Origin: Monoraphidium neglectum
Lineage: Eukaryota; Chlorophyta; Chlorophyceae; Sphaeropleales; Selenastraceae
Assembly (NCBI RefSeq): GCF_000611645.1
Contig: NW_014011754.1
Span: forward strand, 1-11,529
Direction of reading: 5' to 3'
DNA: 11,529 bases
Both the position numbers and the translations under genes were made by a program. The stretch's first letter is position 1, and each line of letters opens with the position of its first letter. Shown here piece after piece: positions 1 through 11,529 of the stretch. Below the pieces are notes generated by a model that worked only from the letters and a program-made list of their open reading frames with translations, had not been told where the DNA came from and made no database searches.

Positions 1-2624
<2,624 letters not shown>

Positions 2625-3243
2625 TCACACGGCTGTTTGACGGCGGGCTGGGCAGGGGCGGCCACGCGGCGCTGGCCGTGTGGCTCGGCAAAATTGGTCT
2701 TGATTGAATCTGGCTTGGGGCCGAGCAGCTTTAGGGGGCGGGGCCCAGACAATCTCGGTTTGCACTCATTTCGGCGTTGGTTTGGTGGTGTGGTGTGGTT
2801 TGGTGTGTGGGGTTGTGCGTGCGCCGCGACGCGCGCGGGCCAGCTGGCGCCTGAGGGCGGGCGGCGCTGAGATGCCGAGCGCCCGCCCCCGGCCGCCGCT
2901 GCACGCCGCCGTCGCACGCAACCCCCCTGGATGCGGCCCGCTCGGCCGTCGCGGCCCCACGAAATTGATATATCTTCTCGGCGCCCCCCCCCCCCCTCGG
3001 CGCGTTCCCCGGCACGCGCGGGCGCTCATTGTGTGCCCGCAGCTGCCCGTGGCTTCGCGCCGCCCGCCCTGCACGTATTGCTTTTGCGCCGTGCGCGGCG
3101 CGGTCATGGTAATCTCCCAATCATTGAGCAGCAGGATACGGAACAGTGCCAGATTTGCAAGCGAGCTCGATCAATGGAGTTTATGTTACTCCAGCAGTCC
3201 TCCAAAACCACAGCGCCGCGAGCGCGCGTTGCCACCGCAGCCC
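2625..3243. other. Convergent 3' intergenic region (DAHP synthase / ATP12)
   Basis: It lies between the DAHP synthase stop (TGA at 2622) and the ATP12 stop (TGA read on the minus strand from 3246). It should hold both 3' UTRs. I see a TG-rich stretch near 2783-2813 and a C-tract near 2985-2997. By eye there is no TGTAA or AATAAA on the relevant strands, and no RNA gene. Open frames through it look like chance frames in GC-rich DNA. Confidence 0.6.
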
Positions 3244-5449
3244 TCACCCCGCCGCCCCAGGCGGCGCGCCCAGCAGGCGGACCAGCAGCGCCGGCGCCGC
3301 GACGCGCGTTTTCAGGTCTGCCACGTCCAGGTCGTGCCCCGCCTCCACCATGCCCCAGTCTTCTATTTGGAACGCCTCCTCCAGCCGCGACGCGTCGAGG
3401 GCGTCCCCGGGCGCGAGGCGCCCGCGCAGCAGCGCGGCGGCGAGCACGACAGACTTGCAGGCAGCGGTCAGCTGCTCGGCGGCGGCCAGGCGCCAGGGGT
3501 CGAGGCCTGGCGTTGATTATAGGGATTGAGGCGGTGGGGGTTGAATCAAGAGCCGGGCCGGCGTCATACGGGCCGGGAGGGGCCAGATCATAGGCAAATG
3601 AAGAGCGTTCAAGCCTGCGGGCACGCACGGGACAAGACCCGGCGCGGGCGTCCGGTGTGGGGCCATCGGCGGCGCCGGCGAGCGGCCAGGGTGGAAGCCG
3701 AGCGGGCGCGGCCGCGGCCGCCGCACCTTCAAGGTAGCTGCGCACCGCCGCCAGCGCTGCGGGGTCCTGGTTTGGGCCGGCGATGTCGTCGGAGGCTGCC
3801 AGGTCCCAGCCCATCTCCTCGCGTGCCCACGCCAGCAGCGGGTCAAACACCTGCACGCGCGCACGAAGCAGCGCCGGTCAGGTTTGTTCAGGGCCTCGGA
3901 GCGCGAGGCGCAGGGGGATCACGGCAGGCGCGCGCGCGCGCGTGCGCGCGCCACGGAGGGTGTCAGCAGCGCCTCGCGCGCTGCCCTCCCCCTCGCGCGG
4001 CGCGCGGCCCCGACGGAGCCAATCCCAACCCCCACGGCCGCGCGCGCCGCGTCCGCCCCTGCCCCCAAAACATGGATCGGGCTTGCCTTGGCCTGGCGCG
4101 TCGCGAGCGTCCCTGGCTCATAGCGCACGCAGGCCGCGTCAGTGGTGGCGTACTTCAAGAGGTCATCCACAACACGGCCGCGGGGCTTGGGCTGCACGGT
4201 TGGTTGGTTGGTTGGTTGGTTTGTTGGAGGGTTGGTCGGTCGGTCGGTCGGTCAATTGCAGCTGGCGGCGCGAGGGTTGAGGGGCCAGGCGAGGTGAGGT
4301 GTCAGGCAGCGTGCGATGAGCTGCGTATGTGCGACAACAAAGAGTGGGCCGTCGGGCGCACGGCAGCCGGGACCTGGCCTGCGGGGGGCTGGGGGTGCGG
4401 CGCGGGCGCGCGGGGCGGGGTAACAGCGGGGCGGCCCCCTCACCTGGTCGATGGCGGTTGCCACGAGGCTCATCAACGGCATCGCGTGCAGGATGGGCTT
4501 GCCCGCCGGCTGCATGTGCGGCGGCGCGGGTGCGGCGGGACGGGCGCGTTTGGCCGCGGCGGGGCGCGTGGGGTCGACCGAAGGTGGGCAGTGGGCGAGC
4601 GCACGTGCACCGCAGCTGCGCGCCGTCGGAGCCCTGCCCTTTTCAAAGTTGGCCCCGCTGAGTCGTGCCACGACGGCGTCGCGACAAGAATGCGCGCACT
4701 GCTGTGGATCGGGGGTCCCCCGCTGGTTGCGCCGGCGTCACCGCCACCCCCGCATGGCCTGGACCAACGCCACGACTGCCAGGGGGCCGCGCACCAGCCA
4801 CTCCCATTCTGCAGCCAGCGCCAGGGCGAGTGGGTACGTAGGGAGCACGACCGGGTTGCGGGCCGGCGTCCGCACAGGGTAGGTGTCCAGCAGCAGCTGC
4901 CACCCCACCTGTTGTTGAGGCAGGCCCGGGCCCAGGCACAGGTGTGGGACGTCGCGTGAGGGAGGCGGCCCGCACAGTCAGCAGGGGAGCGCAGCTGGGG
5001 TCACCCTCGGGGTGCACGGCGGGGCGGGCGCGAGAGCAGCAGGGGGGACTGTGAGCCGAGCAGGCCGCGCAGCAACGCACCTGTCCGGCCGGCGCCCGCT
5101 CGACGCGCACTGTCTTGTAAAACCGGCCAGACCCTGGCCGCAGGCCAGGTGCAGCCGTGCCGCCGGTGGCTGCGGCCGCGCCCGATCCGCTGCCTGAGCC
5201 GCCGCCAGCAGAGGTGCTGGCCTCGCCGCCCCTATTGCTAGTGATGGCTGTACTCCCGTGACTGCTAGCGCTGCCAGTGCTGCTGGAAAAGAGTCGGACC
5301 AAGGACGTCACTGCACCGACACTGGTGCTGCTGTTGCTGCTGCTGCTGCCGCAGCTATGGCACGTGCCACTCTGAAAAGCGGCGCATGGTATCAAGCTGC
5401 GAGTAATACCTTGTTGAGACAATCGCCACAAGGAGTTGGCGCCCCTCAT
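3244..5449 (-). CDS. ATP12: ATP12-type mitochondrial F1-ATPase assembly chaperone, 6 exons, complete
   Basis: ATP12 (ATPAF2) binds the F1 alpha subunit in the mitochondrial matrix and keeps it soluble until it assembles with beta. Exons in transcription order: 5449-5081, 4908-4795, 4509-4444, 4191-4087, 3850-3727, 3506-3244 (TGA). They total 1,041 nt, 346 residues. The start is the first in-frame ATG. Residues 1-55 are Ser-, Arg- and Leu-rich with few acids and contain VRLFSSS, which fits a matrix presequence. Residues 56-105 are a Ser/Gly/Ala linker. The ATP12 fold follows: RFYKTVRV; GWQLLLDTYPVRTPARNP; LALAAEWEW; HAMPLMSLVATAIDQ; DDLLKYATTDAACVRYEPG; FDPLLAWAREEMGWD; LDPWRLAAAEQLTAACKSVV; SRLEEAFQIEDWG with EAGHDLD; and a short C-terminal tail. 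Every junction is in frame. The fourth intron uses a GC donor. It diverges from LSM2 and converges on DAHP synthase. The family assignment is strong. Confidence 0.95.
3851..4086 (-). other. GC-AG intron of ATP12
   Basis: Read on the minus strand, the exon ends GCCAAG and the intron begins GCAAGC, the consensus form of a GC donor. It ends GTGCAG before GTGTTTGACCC. Splicing in phase 0 gives TLATRQAK|VFDPLLAW, which fits the family spacing between the YEPG and DPLLAWA motifs. The first GT downstream would add residues absent from other ATP12 proteins as I know them. Confidence 0.75.
4198..4254 (+). repeat. Compound tetranucleotide repeat (GGTT)n and (GGTC)n
   Basis: About six GGTT units (4198-4222) are followed by TTGGAGG and then about five GGTC units (4231-4253). 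On the ATP12 sense strand this reads (GACC)n then (AACC)n and ends at the intron acceptor GTGCAG (exon start 4191). The repeat therefore occupies the place of the polypyrimidine tract. Confidence 0.9.
5210..5355 (-). repeat. Ser/Gly/Ala low-complexity coding segment of ATP12 exon 1
   Basis: Imperfect CAG/GCT-type triplets, densest at about 5316-5353, encode the SSSSNSSTS stretch of the presequence. Gly-Ser repeats follow nearer the 5210 end. The segment lies between the presequence and the conserved fold and looks like fast-evolving linker. Confidence 0.75.
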
Positions 5450-5952
5450 TATCGCTTTTGCAGTCAAGATGATCTGGCAGCTCTTAAAAACGTTTGCAGG
5501 CGAGCTGAGAACAGTGATGCATGTGCCCGGTATTGGTGTGAGGGGCCCGAGTTCGACGCTTGTAAGGCAGATGGAGAGGGGTCACTGGACTCACTCCGCT
5601 CACGCGTTGTTGTTGCCGAGACGGCACAATCAGGTAATTTCCCACAAATACAAGGCACGCGTGAGAAAGCTTGAGTAAGATTGACACCGATCGTGGCCCT
5701 GCTCGCAGATCGCACGGCACCAGATCAATAGACGCTGCTTTTACTTTGCTCTGACAAGGTACTTGAAATAGGACTGGAACTTGTATCAGCTCGCATCGCA
5801 TTACACAAGCTGCCAGCAGAACTTCGGTGCGTGCAGTGGGGCAGGCAGGCAGCAGCGGCACAGCTCGAGCTGCAAGGGCGCAGCGTGTGCACGCAGCAAG
5901 AGCAAGGCGGTGCTGGTAGGCGCAGCCCGCCCTTAGCCAGGGGTTAGGCAGG
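5450..5952. promoter_or_regulatory. Head-to-head region between ATP12 and LSM2
   Basis: The two start codons face away from each other across 503 bp, so both 5' UTRs and probably a shared bidirectional promoter lie here. By eye I find no clear TATA box and no confident transcription-factor site. Its base composition is visibly less GC-rich (about 5400-5820) than the coding exons. The promoter role is inferred from gene arrangement alone. Confidence 0.5.
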
Positions 5953-7026
5953 ATGCTGTTCTACTCGTACTTCAAGACGCTGGTCGGGAAGGAAGTGAGC
6001 GGTGCCCTGGCATTAGGGATAGGGCCTCCGAGGGCTGGCGGCAGCTCAGGCTGGAAGACAGCAGTGCTACCGAAGCAGCGCATGCGCCCGATGCTGCCGA
6101 TGCTTCTGCTGGCGCTCAAGCTGCTGCACCTGCGTGCTGCAGACGAGGTGCCCGCCCGTCGCGCCATTCCCAGCGCGCCTGAACCCAGGCCGGCGTACGA
6201 GGCAGTGCCGCGTGCGCTCAGCAGGCACCGCACACTCCGCACGCCCCGCACCTTGCCGATACGACTCACTACACACCCTCATCCCACAAGGTCACCGTCG
6301 AGCTGAAGAATGACCTGGCCATCACGGGGGTGCTGCACTCTGTGGACCAGTATCTCAATATCAAGCTCACATCCACGCGGGTGGTGGACGAGGCAAAGTA
6401 CCCCCATATGGTGCGATGGCGGTGGGAGGCGGTCCGTTTGGGGAGCTAGAGGGGGAGAGGGGGGGGCAGGGCGCGTGTTGATGGTTGGGTTAGCAGCGAG
6501 GACAGGGGGGAGCAGTACTGGGCAGCGGCTTGCGCCGTGCCAGTATCAGCCGTGCCGTGTTACAGAACACCGAGCTGCGCCCTTGCTTGTTGCGTCACAC
6601 CTCTCCGGAGAAGCTGGTCAGCTACGAGGGCGTGCAACGCGCCACTTGCGGACCGGCTGCACCCTCAACCACCCGGACCCCTCCCTCATTTGCCTCCCCG
6701 CAGATGTCCGTCCGCAACTGCTTCGTCCGCGGCTCCGTAGTCCGCTACGTGCACGTGAGCCACCACCACCCCAGCAGCGCCACGGGCCACGCAACCGGCT
6801 CGCGAATGCCACAGCACGCGGCACCCGCTACCATCCCACGTCCCACCCTGCGTCACCCGGCTACGTTTGGGCACCCGTTCTATGCTCTCTATCTCCTCTC
6901 TGCTCGCCTCACCCCGCCCTGCCCCCCCCCCCCACATACACTCGCCCGACCCCCCAGCTACCCCCTGGCAGCGTAGATGTGGAGATTCTGCACGACGCAA
7001 CGCGCAGGGAGGCCAAGGGCGCGTGA
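5953..7026 (+). CDS. LSM2: LSM2, Sm-like U6 snRNA-associated protein, 4 exons, complete
   Basis: LSM2 is one subunit of two seven-membered Sm-like rings: nuclear LSM2-8, which binds the 3' oligo(U) of U6 snRNA, and cytoplasmic LSM1-7, which promotes decapping and mRNA decay. Exons are 5953-5994, 6291-6410, 6704-6754 and 6958-7026 (TGA), all phase 0, giving 93 residues; the human protein has 95. Sm1 motif: residues 14-49, including VELKNDLAITGVLHSVDQ and the RNA-binding loop YLNIKL. Sm2 motif: residues 56-71, NCFVRGSVVRYV. The protein starts MLFYSYFKTLVGKE, as LSM2 does; this, with KYPHM and the C-terminal LPPGSVDVEILHDATRREA, separates it from other LSM and Sm proteins. Only 14 codons lie in the first exon, so ORF-based callers would miss the true start and most of the gene. 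Confidence 0.97.
6411..6703 (+). other. LSM2 intron between the Sm1 and Sm2 motifs
   Basis: A 293-bp phase-0 intron: donor GTGCGATGG, acceptor CCCCGCAG. The first 70 bases are strongly G-rich, with several G-runs near 6439-6470, and the last 60 are C-rich. No gene is seen inside. Confidence 0.9.
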
Positions 7027-7755
7027 AACCCAATAGGACGGCGACAGCACCACCGCGCGCAGCACCTGGGGGCGCGCCCGGGTCAGCAGGGGCAAGCGAG
7101 CGGCATCCTGCCCCTGCTTTTCCGCCTGGCGCATTTTCTATGCCCAGGCCAGGGCGCGCGCCCCACGTCCGGCACGGACTGTGCCTGGTTTGCGATCGGC
7201 GCTGCTGCGCGAGAGTGACAGCAGCGAGGTGGATTGTCTTGTAGCGTATGTGGGGCTCACGGCAGTGTGAACCTGCCGTCACTGCTGTTCCAAAAGCTTT
7301 GCATCATAGGCTGGCATCACCAGTAACTTGCGCGGCGCCCTTTCTTCTGCATTGCGCGGTTGCTTTGGGGTGAGGCAGGCGGCATGGATGCCAGTCAAGG
7401 CTGCCGCACGCACATCAGCCTGCTCGCGGATCATGAGAAAAGCTGGCCACACCCACACCCAGCGGGCAGTGTCCTGTGCAGTTTGGCAAAAGTGCGCCCT
7501 TCGGTCGGCCACTCTGAACAATTGGCAGTTGTCAGCTTTGATGCTCCGCTGTCCGCTGTACTGGCCAACCTGCGGCTGCTTGCGGTGCAGGTGCTTCAAC
7601 ATCAGCACCAGCAACCCCGGCCGGGCTATATGCTACAGGCTCCATCCGGGAGTCTTGAGTCTCATAAGAGCGTTTATGTTATATTCTCTGCCTTCAAGTG
7701 CCGCTGTGCTTGGTTGACCTGGTCGTCTGGAACCCGTGTGGGTCCGCGGAGCGCG
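7027..7755. other. Intergenic region: LSM2 3' flank and RIB72 5' flank
   Basis: Between the LSM2 stop and the RIB72 ATG lie 729 bp with no supported coding exon and no tRNA-like or other RNA fold that I can recognise. TGTAA and AATAAA are absent by eye. The right half (about 7260-7755) is less GC-rich than the exons. It presumably contains the RIB72 promoter and 5' UTR, but I cannot place either. Confidence 0.55.
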
Positions 7756-9130
7756 ATGGGGTCGCTTCCCAAGTTGCCAGGGTACCAGATATCTCTGCCG
7801 GTGAGAAGGGGGAACGGACGATCGAGGGCACTCCGTGGCAAGTGATGCAGCTCGGTTTTCGCCTGCGGTGATAAGCACTGCCACAACCAGGACGTTGAGC
7901 ATGCTTTAGGCTACCATTCACGTATCCATATGTCCTGCGCGCCGCTCTTTCGGCGATCGCACGGCCCTTTCCTCGCAGCCATGCCTTGAGGGCAAGAACC
8001 TGGGCCGCAAGCAGACGCTCACATACCTGAAAGGATATGCAAATGAATCAGAGCCTCTTATGTCCTGCGGGGACCTGCGCGCGTCGGGGGCGGCCAGCCC
8101 GAGCGCCACTGCGGCGTCGATGGCGTTTGGCGAGCCGCGCGCCGCTTCTGCGATTGGGGAGACGCTGCCCAAGTGGGTCGAGAACGACCGCAAGGTGCGC
8201 TCCTACCCTGAAGTGCAGCAGCAGTGCGCATCTGCCGCAGGCGGCTCATGTGGTAGACCCGCCTGACCTGTCGCTGTGCGGTTGACCAATTGCGTGCTCT
8301 GTGTCCCCCATCGGCATTGTCCCTGCAGGTGCTGCGCTTCTGGGGCTACTTCCAGGAGTCAGTCACCGAGTCAAACATCGAGAACCACCGCATGCGGCGC
8401 GTGGCGCTGCATTACTATCTTGCGGACGACAGCCTGCAGGTGCGTGAGCACGTCAGGGGGAAGGAGCCCAGTCGGAGCGAGGGGCGGAGGCTTGCATGTT
8501 CGAGGCCCCTCGGATGCGGGAGGAGGAGGCGCAAGCGGGTGCATGCATACGGTGCCGACGTCGCATGGGGCTTGCATGGGGCTCGCATGGGGCTCGCATG
8601 CTGCGGGCGGGGCATGCGCTCGTGCCACTCATGCAGGCTCGGGGTGGTGAAGCCTGCAGGTGTGGAGCATGGTACCCCAGCTCGTATTCCGGCGGCACGG
8701 CATCACCACAGGCGCAGCCAGGCTGCAGCTCCCACAGGCATGACGTTTTCCAACACCCACTGTGAATGCGGACGCCCCGCATCCCGGTTTTCAAACGACA
8801 CCAATGCAGGTGGCGGAGCCGAAGCAGGACAACAGCGGCATCCCTCAGGGCATCTTTGTGCGCCGCCACCAAGTGCCGCGCGGCGACGGCAGCGGCGCCA
8901 CCATTGTGCCCGCCGACCTGGCGGTGGGGGCCACCATTGACGTCTACGGGCGCACCTTCTTCCTGGTGCGGAGCGGGGGCGGGTCGAGGGAGGGGCGGCG
9001 CACGTGGTCGCGGCCCTCCCTGTTGACATGCACTGGCCCTGAACCTTTGAGTATGCGCATTGTGCAATGGATGCCGGAGGGACACTTTAGCGTGCACATG
9101 CACGAACACATGTGCACGCGCGCACACACG

Positions 9131-9180
<50 letters not shown>

Positions 9181-11425
9181 CATACACACATATAGGTGGA
9201 CTGCGACCAGTTCACGCGGGCGTGGTTCCGCGAGAACCTTCAGCTGGAGCAGGCAGACGCCCAGGGCTACCCCTCAGACCAGGTGGGGATGGTGCTCCCA
9301 CCTCACAACTCTGCACGTGTCGAGCCACATCAAGCCAGCTACGCTGTCTTGGGTCAGGGTGCAGGCCCTGTCGATGCAGCAACTAGGCATTATGGCTGGG
9401 GGTGACACGTGTATCCCCCATGAAACCGCAAAACGAGAGGCTCGTCTATGCTCTCAGAAAAATCCAACCGCCCCGCACCTGTCTGCGTGCCTTCGTTATG
9501 GCTTGCAGGTTGATGCGTATCGCACAAAGTTTGGGCTGACATCCACCGGCCCCTGTGAGCAGCCGCAGGGCAAGGGCCCGGCTGCATGGCACGGTCCCGC
9601 CTCCCCCCGCCCAGCGCGACCGGCAATACACCCCTGCTGTTGTTCGTTGAGGACATTCTGAGCGGGCGCCACGGCCCATTGTGCAATCCTGCAGCCTCCT
9701 TGTCTGCAATTTTCTCTTCCCTGGCCCCTCCCGGTGCTTAGCGCCGCGCCCTTCAGCGGATACCCATCCCTGTGCGCAAACCCCCTTCCTGCACTGCAGC
9801 CAAGAAGAGCAACGACCTGGCGACCTTTGTTGAGGCGCGCCTGGGCAAGCCCAGCCACCTGCTGGAGGGCGACAAGCTCCGCCAGTTCATCGCGAACAAC
9901 GGCAAGGTGCTGCGCTTCTGGTGAGCGCCTCTTGAAGCGGCAGACCACTAGCGCGGCGGCGTCTCTTGGCGCTGCTATCTGGAACGGAGGGGGCACTGCG
10001 CATATCCAGAGGGCTGCCTGTCCCCTGGGATGAAAATTAACACGGGGCCGGCCAGATCCCCACTTCTGGGGCACTTGCGTTGGCGCAACGCGCGGCCCCT
10101 GCAGCCCCTTTGCCGCCCCTCCAGCAGTTGAGCGTGGCGCGCGGCGCCGCGCCTGCATCGCGTGCTGCCTGGCAACGCTGGATGCATGCGGGCGTTGTGT
10201 GCCTGCCTGCAGGTGCGTGTGGGACGACCGCCAGGGCATGTATGGCGACAGGCGGCCATACGTGCTGCACTTCTACCTGGAGGATGACACTGTGGAGATT
10301 AATGAGGTGCGTGCGGGTGCAAGCGGCGCATCATACAGAGTGCGATCTTTTGCGTTTGGGACCTGTGAGCATTGGGGGATTTCCCAGCCGCGGGGTGGGC
10401 GGGCTCGCGCTTGGGCGTGTGTAGTTGTCACGCCAGGGGTCCATTTGGTGTCTGAGGGGATGTTTTGTGGTGGGCCGCACGTGGCGTGAGCGTCTACAAG
10501 CTGCAGTTGTGAATTGAGATGCTCCCCTTTGCCACGGGGGTCGAGAAGGAAAGGGCGGCATCCACAATTCCAAGCTGAACTGGTGGGCGTGGTTCGCCGA
10601 CGAGACAACGAAGCCACGGCTCACGCCGCGGCGCCCCACACCTGGCACCGCACAGGTGCACGAGCGCAACAGCGGCCGCGACCCGTTCCCCATCTTTGTC
10701 AAGCGCGGACCGCTGCCGCGCGCCAAGCCGCGCGGCGTGACTCTGACAGGGCGCTTCCCCAAGAGCATGTGCTACAGGTGCGCGCCGGGACGCTTTTGCA
10801 CGTCGTTTTCTTCGGGAGGGGATCGGGCAGAGGCCTGCCTGCAGCAGCCTGGATGCCACCCCAAGGGCGCAGGCCTCGCGGCATGCTTGCTTGGAGAGCC
10901 TGTTTGCACCGTACAAGCTGCTCTGTATCCAAAAGCACCTATCGCATCGAGCCGCCAGACCACACGCACACAGACGCCCCCCCCATACACTCCAACACAC
11001 AAACATCAATACACAGAAACTCCCACGCACACACAAACACATCGCACACTCACGCTCGCCCGCACAAACACAATGCAAACGCTCCCCGTCCAGACCCGAG
11101 GACCTGCGCATTGGCGGCGTCATCAACGTGCACGGCCGCGCGTTCCTGGTGTACGGCTGCGACGCCGCCACCCGCGAGTGGTACAAAGTGCGCGCTCAGG
11201 ACGCATGGTCCTCGGCCCCACCCGGACATCGCGTGTTGACGACCCCCCTCCTGGGCCTTCTCCCGCGTTGACCCCTCAGCATCGGCGCCCCTCTGACTTT
11301 CCCAGTTCGGGCCACCCCCACTTTTCAACAAAGCTGTGCTTGCTGTTTCCTTCCTTCTTACTTCAATGGCCGCAGCCCGCGACTGAACCCAAAAAGCGCG
11401 AGCTCGTTCCTTCCTTCCACACACA

Positions 11426-11466
<41 letters not shown>

Positions 11467-11529
11467 CGCGGCCCCTGTCCTGGGACTGCAGCCAAACCGG
11501 CCCCCATCCCACCCCACCCCACCCCACCC
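7756..11529 (+). CDS. RIB72: RIB72/EFHC1-type DM10-domain ciliary protein, exons 1-10, 3' partial
   Basis: RIB72 and its animal relatives EFHC1/2 lie inside the A-tubule of axonemal doublet microtubules. Exons: 7756-7800, 7979-8194, 8329-8439, 8810-8965, 9196-9282, 9509-9554, 9800-9920, 10213-10306, 10656-10777, 11094-11187; all junctions are in frame, giving 364 residues. The start is the ATG of MGSLPKLPG, matching the LPxLPG opening of EFHC1; exon 2 then has the LGRKQTLTYLKGYA motif. First DM10 domain, residues 87-190: KVLRFWGYFQES, YYLADDSLQVAEP, NSGIPQG, IDVYGRTFFLVDCDQFTR. Second, from about 255: KVLRFWCVWDDRQGMYGD, FYLEDDTVEI, HERNSGRDPFP, INVHGRAFLVYGCDAATREWY. A third DM10 and the EF-hands, known in Chlamydomonas RIB72, would lie beyond the right edge. 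A donor GTGCGC follows codon 364. CTGCAG at 11486-11491 might start an eleventh exon, but its Pro-rich translation is not convincing. Confidence 0.94.
8440..8809 (+). other. RIB72 intron 3, 370 bp
   Basis: Separates DDSLQ from VAEPKQDNSG in phase 0 within the first DM10 domain (donor GTGCGTGAG, acceptor CAATGCAG). It contains an 11-bp tandem repeat at 8563-8600. A long open frame crosses the intron on each strand, but these have no recognisable content. Confidence 0.88.
8563..8600 (+). repeat. 11-bp tandem repeat, about 3.5 copies
   Basis: Unit GCATGGGGCTY starts at 8563, 8574 and 8585, with a partial copy (GCATG) at 8596. It lies inside RIB72 intron 3. Like the 16-bp repeat at 1604, its unit has a GGGG core and a length not divisible by three. 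Confidence 0.9.
9121..9190 (+). repeat. (CA)n microsatellite before a RIB72 acceptor
   Basis: CACACG units pass into a pure CA run (about 9141-9178), then CATACACACATATAG, whose last AG is the acceptor of the exon starting VDCDQF at 9196. The repeat thus reaches almost to the splice site. Confidence 0.93.
10307..10655 (+). other. RIB72 intron 8, 349 bp
   Basis: Separates DDTVEINE from VHERNSGRDPF in phase 0 inside the second DM10 domain. Donor GTGCGTGCG, acceptor CCGCACAG. No simple repeat or gene is seen in it; the 5' half is G/T-rich. Confidence 0.9.
10778..11093 (+). other. RIB72 intron 9, 316 bp, CA-rich 3' half
   Basis: Phase-2 intron: TAC AG joins A to make AGA (Arg), giving KSMCYRPEDLRIGG. 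Donor GTGCGCGCC, acceptor CCGTCCAG. The 3' half (10961-11082) is a degenerate CA-rich repeat. Confidence 0.88.
10961..11082 (+). repeat. Degenerate CA-rich repeat
   Basis: CACACA and AAACAC units, interrupted by short C-rich and T-containing segments, in the 3' half of RIB72 intron 9 and ending about 11 bases before the acceptor at 11092-11093. Confidence 0.8.
11188..11491 (+). other. RIB72 intron 10 (3' boundary uncertain)
   Basis: Begins GTGCGCGCT directly after the conserved REWYK codons. It contains TTCC repeats near 11348 and 11407 and a (CA)n tract at 11419-11465. CTGCAG at 11486-11491 is the only good acceptor after the CA tract within the window, but the 38 bases after it are C-rich and uninformative. 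Confidence 0.5.
11419..11465 (+). repeat. (CA)n microsatellite
   Basis: About 47 bases of CA with one AAAC interruption, preceded by TTCCTTCC. It lies in RIB72 intron 10. Confidence 0.93.
11503..11529 (+). repeat. (CCCCA)n repeat running off the right edge
   Basis: Four CCCAC-type units at the very end of the window. It could be a Pro/His-rich exon start or intronic pentanucleotide repeat; the sequence here does not decide. Confidence 0.7.

Noticed and set aside
2625..3243. Poly(A) signal TGTAA for the two converging genes
   Set aside because: I looked on both strands by eye and did not find one, so no terminator is annotated.
2704..3516. 270-codon plus-strand frame in the convergent gap
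   Set aside because: No recognisable motif; its second half is antisense to the last ATP12 exon. It fits chance open frames at this base composition.
3526..4959. A 477-codon open frame on the plus strand, the longest in the window
   Set aside because: It runs antisense across four ATP12 exons and the introns between them, is Arg/Gly/Ala-rich with no family motif, and is expected from the codon pattern of GC-rich genes read backwards.
5258..5674. 138-codon plus-strand frame opposite ATP12 exon 1, with a Cys-containing C-terminus
   Set aside because: Antisense to the ATP12 presequence; the poly-Ala part is the reverse reading of the Ser-coding triplets, and the rest falls in the promoter region with no homologue I recognise.
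8453..9187. 244-codon minus-strand frame with a Val-Cys repeat
   Set aside because: Antisense to RIB72 exon 4 and flanking introns; the Val-Cys repeat is the (CA)n tract read in reverse.
11492..11529. Eleventh RIB72 exon starting after CTGCAG
   Set aside because: Its translation is only Pro/His-rich repeat and the window ends before any conserved DM10 or linker motif, so I did not include it in the exon list.

Overview
This is intron-rich, GC-rich nuclear DNA from a eukaryote, almost certainly a green alga. Four genes can be assembled exon by exon. They contain 22 complete introns plus the start of one more. Every GT donor begins GTG (GTGCG, GTGAG or GTGGG), and introns are full of (GT)n and (CA)n tracts. 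A plant-type class II DAHP synthase points to a photosynthetic lineage. A ciliary DM10 protein implies an organism with flagella, or one that keeps flagellar genes. By eye I found no TGTAA, the usual poly(A) signal of Chlamydomonas relatives, in the 3' flanks, so I do not name a genus.

Layout: (1) 1-2624, + strand: the C-terminal half of DAHP synthase, the first enzyme of the shikimate pathway, in six exons; its 5' part lies left of the window. (2) 2625-3243: a gap between two converging 3' ends. (3) 5449-3244, - strand: complete six-exon gene for ATP12, the mitochondrial F1-ATPase assembly chaperone, including one GC-AG intron. (4) 5450-5952: a 503-bp head-to-head region holding both 5' ends and presumably both promoters. 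(5) 5953-7026, + strand: complete four-exon gene for LSM2, an Sm-like subunit of the U6 snRNA and mRNA-decay rings, 93 aa. (6) 7027-7755: a tandem intergenic gap. (7) 7756 to the right edge, + strand: the first ten exons (364 aa) of a RIB72/EFHC1-type DM10 protein of the axonemal doublet microtubule; its 3' part lies right of the window.

The four genes serve unrelated housekeeping and ciliary roles (plastid aromatic synthesis, mitochondrial ATP synthase assembly, RNA processing, axoneme structure). I see no operon-like logic, no mobile element, no RNA gene and no new gene system. The points worth a second look concern introns: the GC-AG intron, sense-strand repeat polarity (G/T-rich after donors, C/A-rich before acceptors), the frequent AG|GT at both intron ends, and the simple-sequence tracts themselves.
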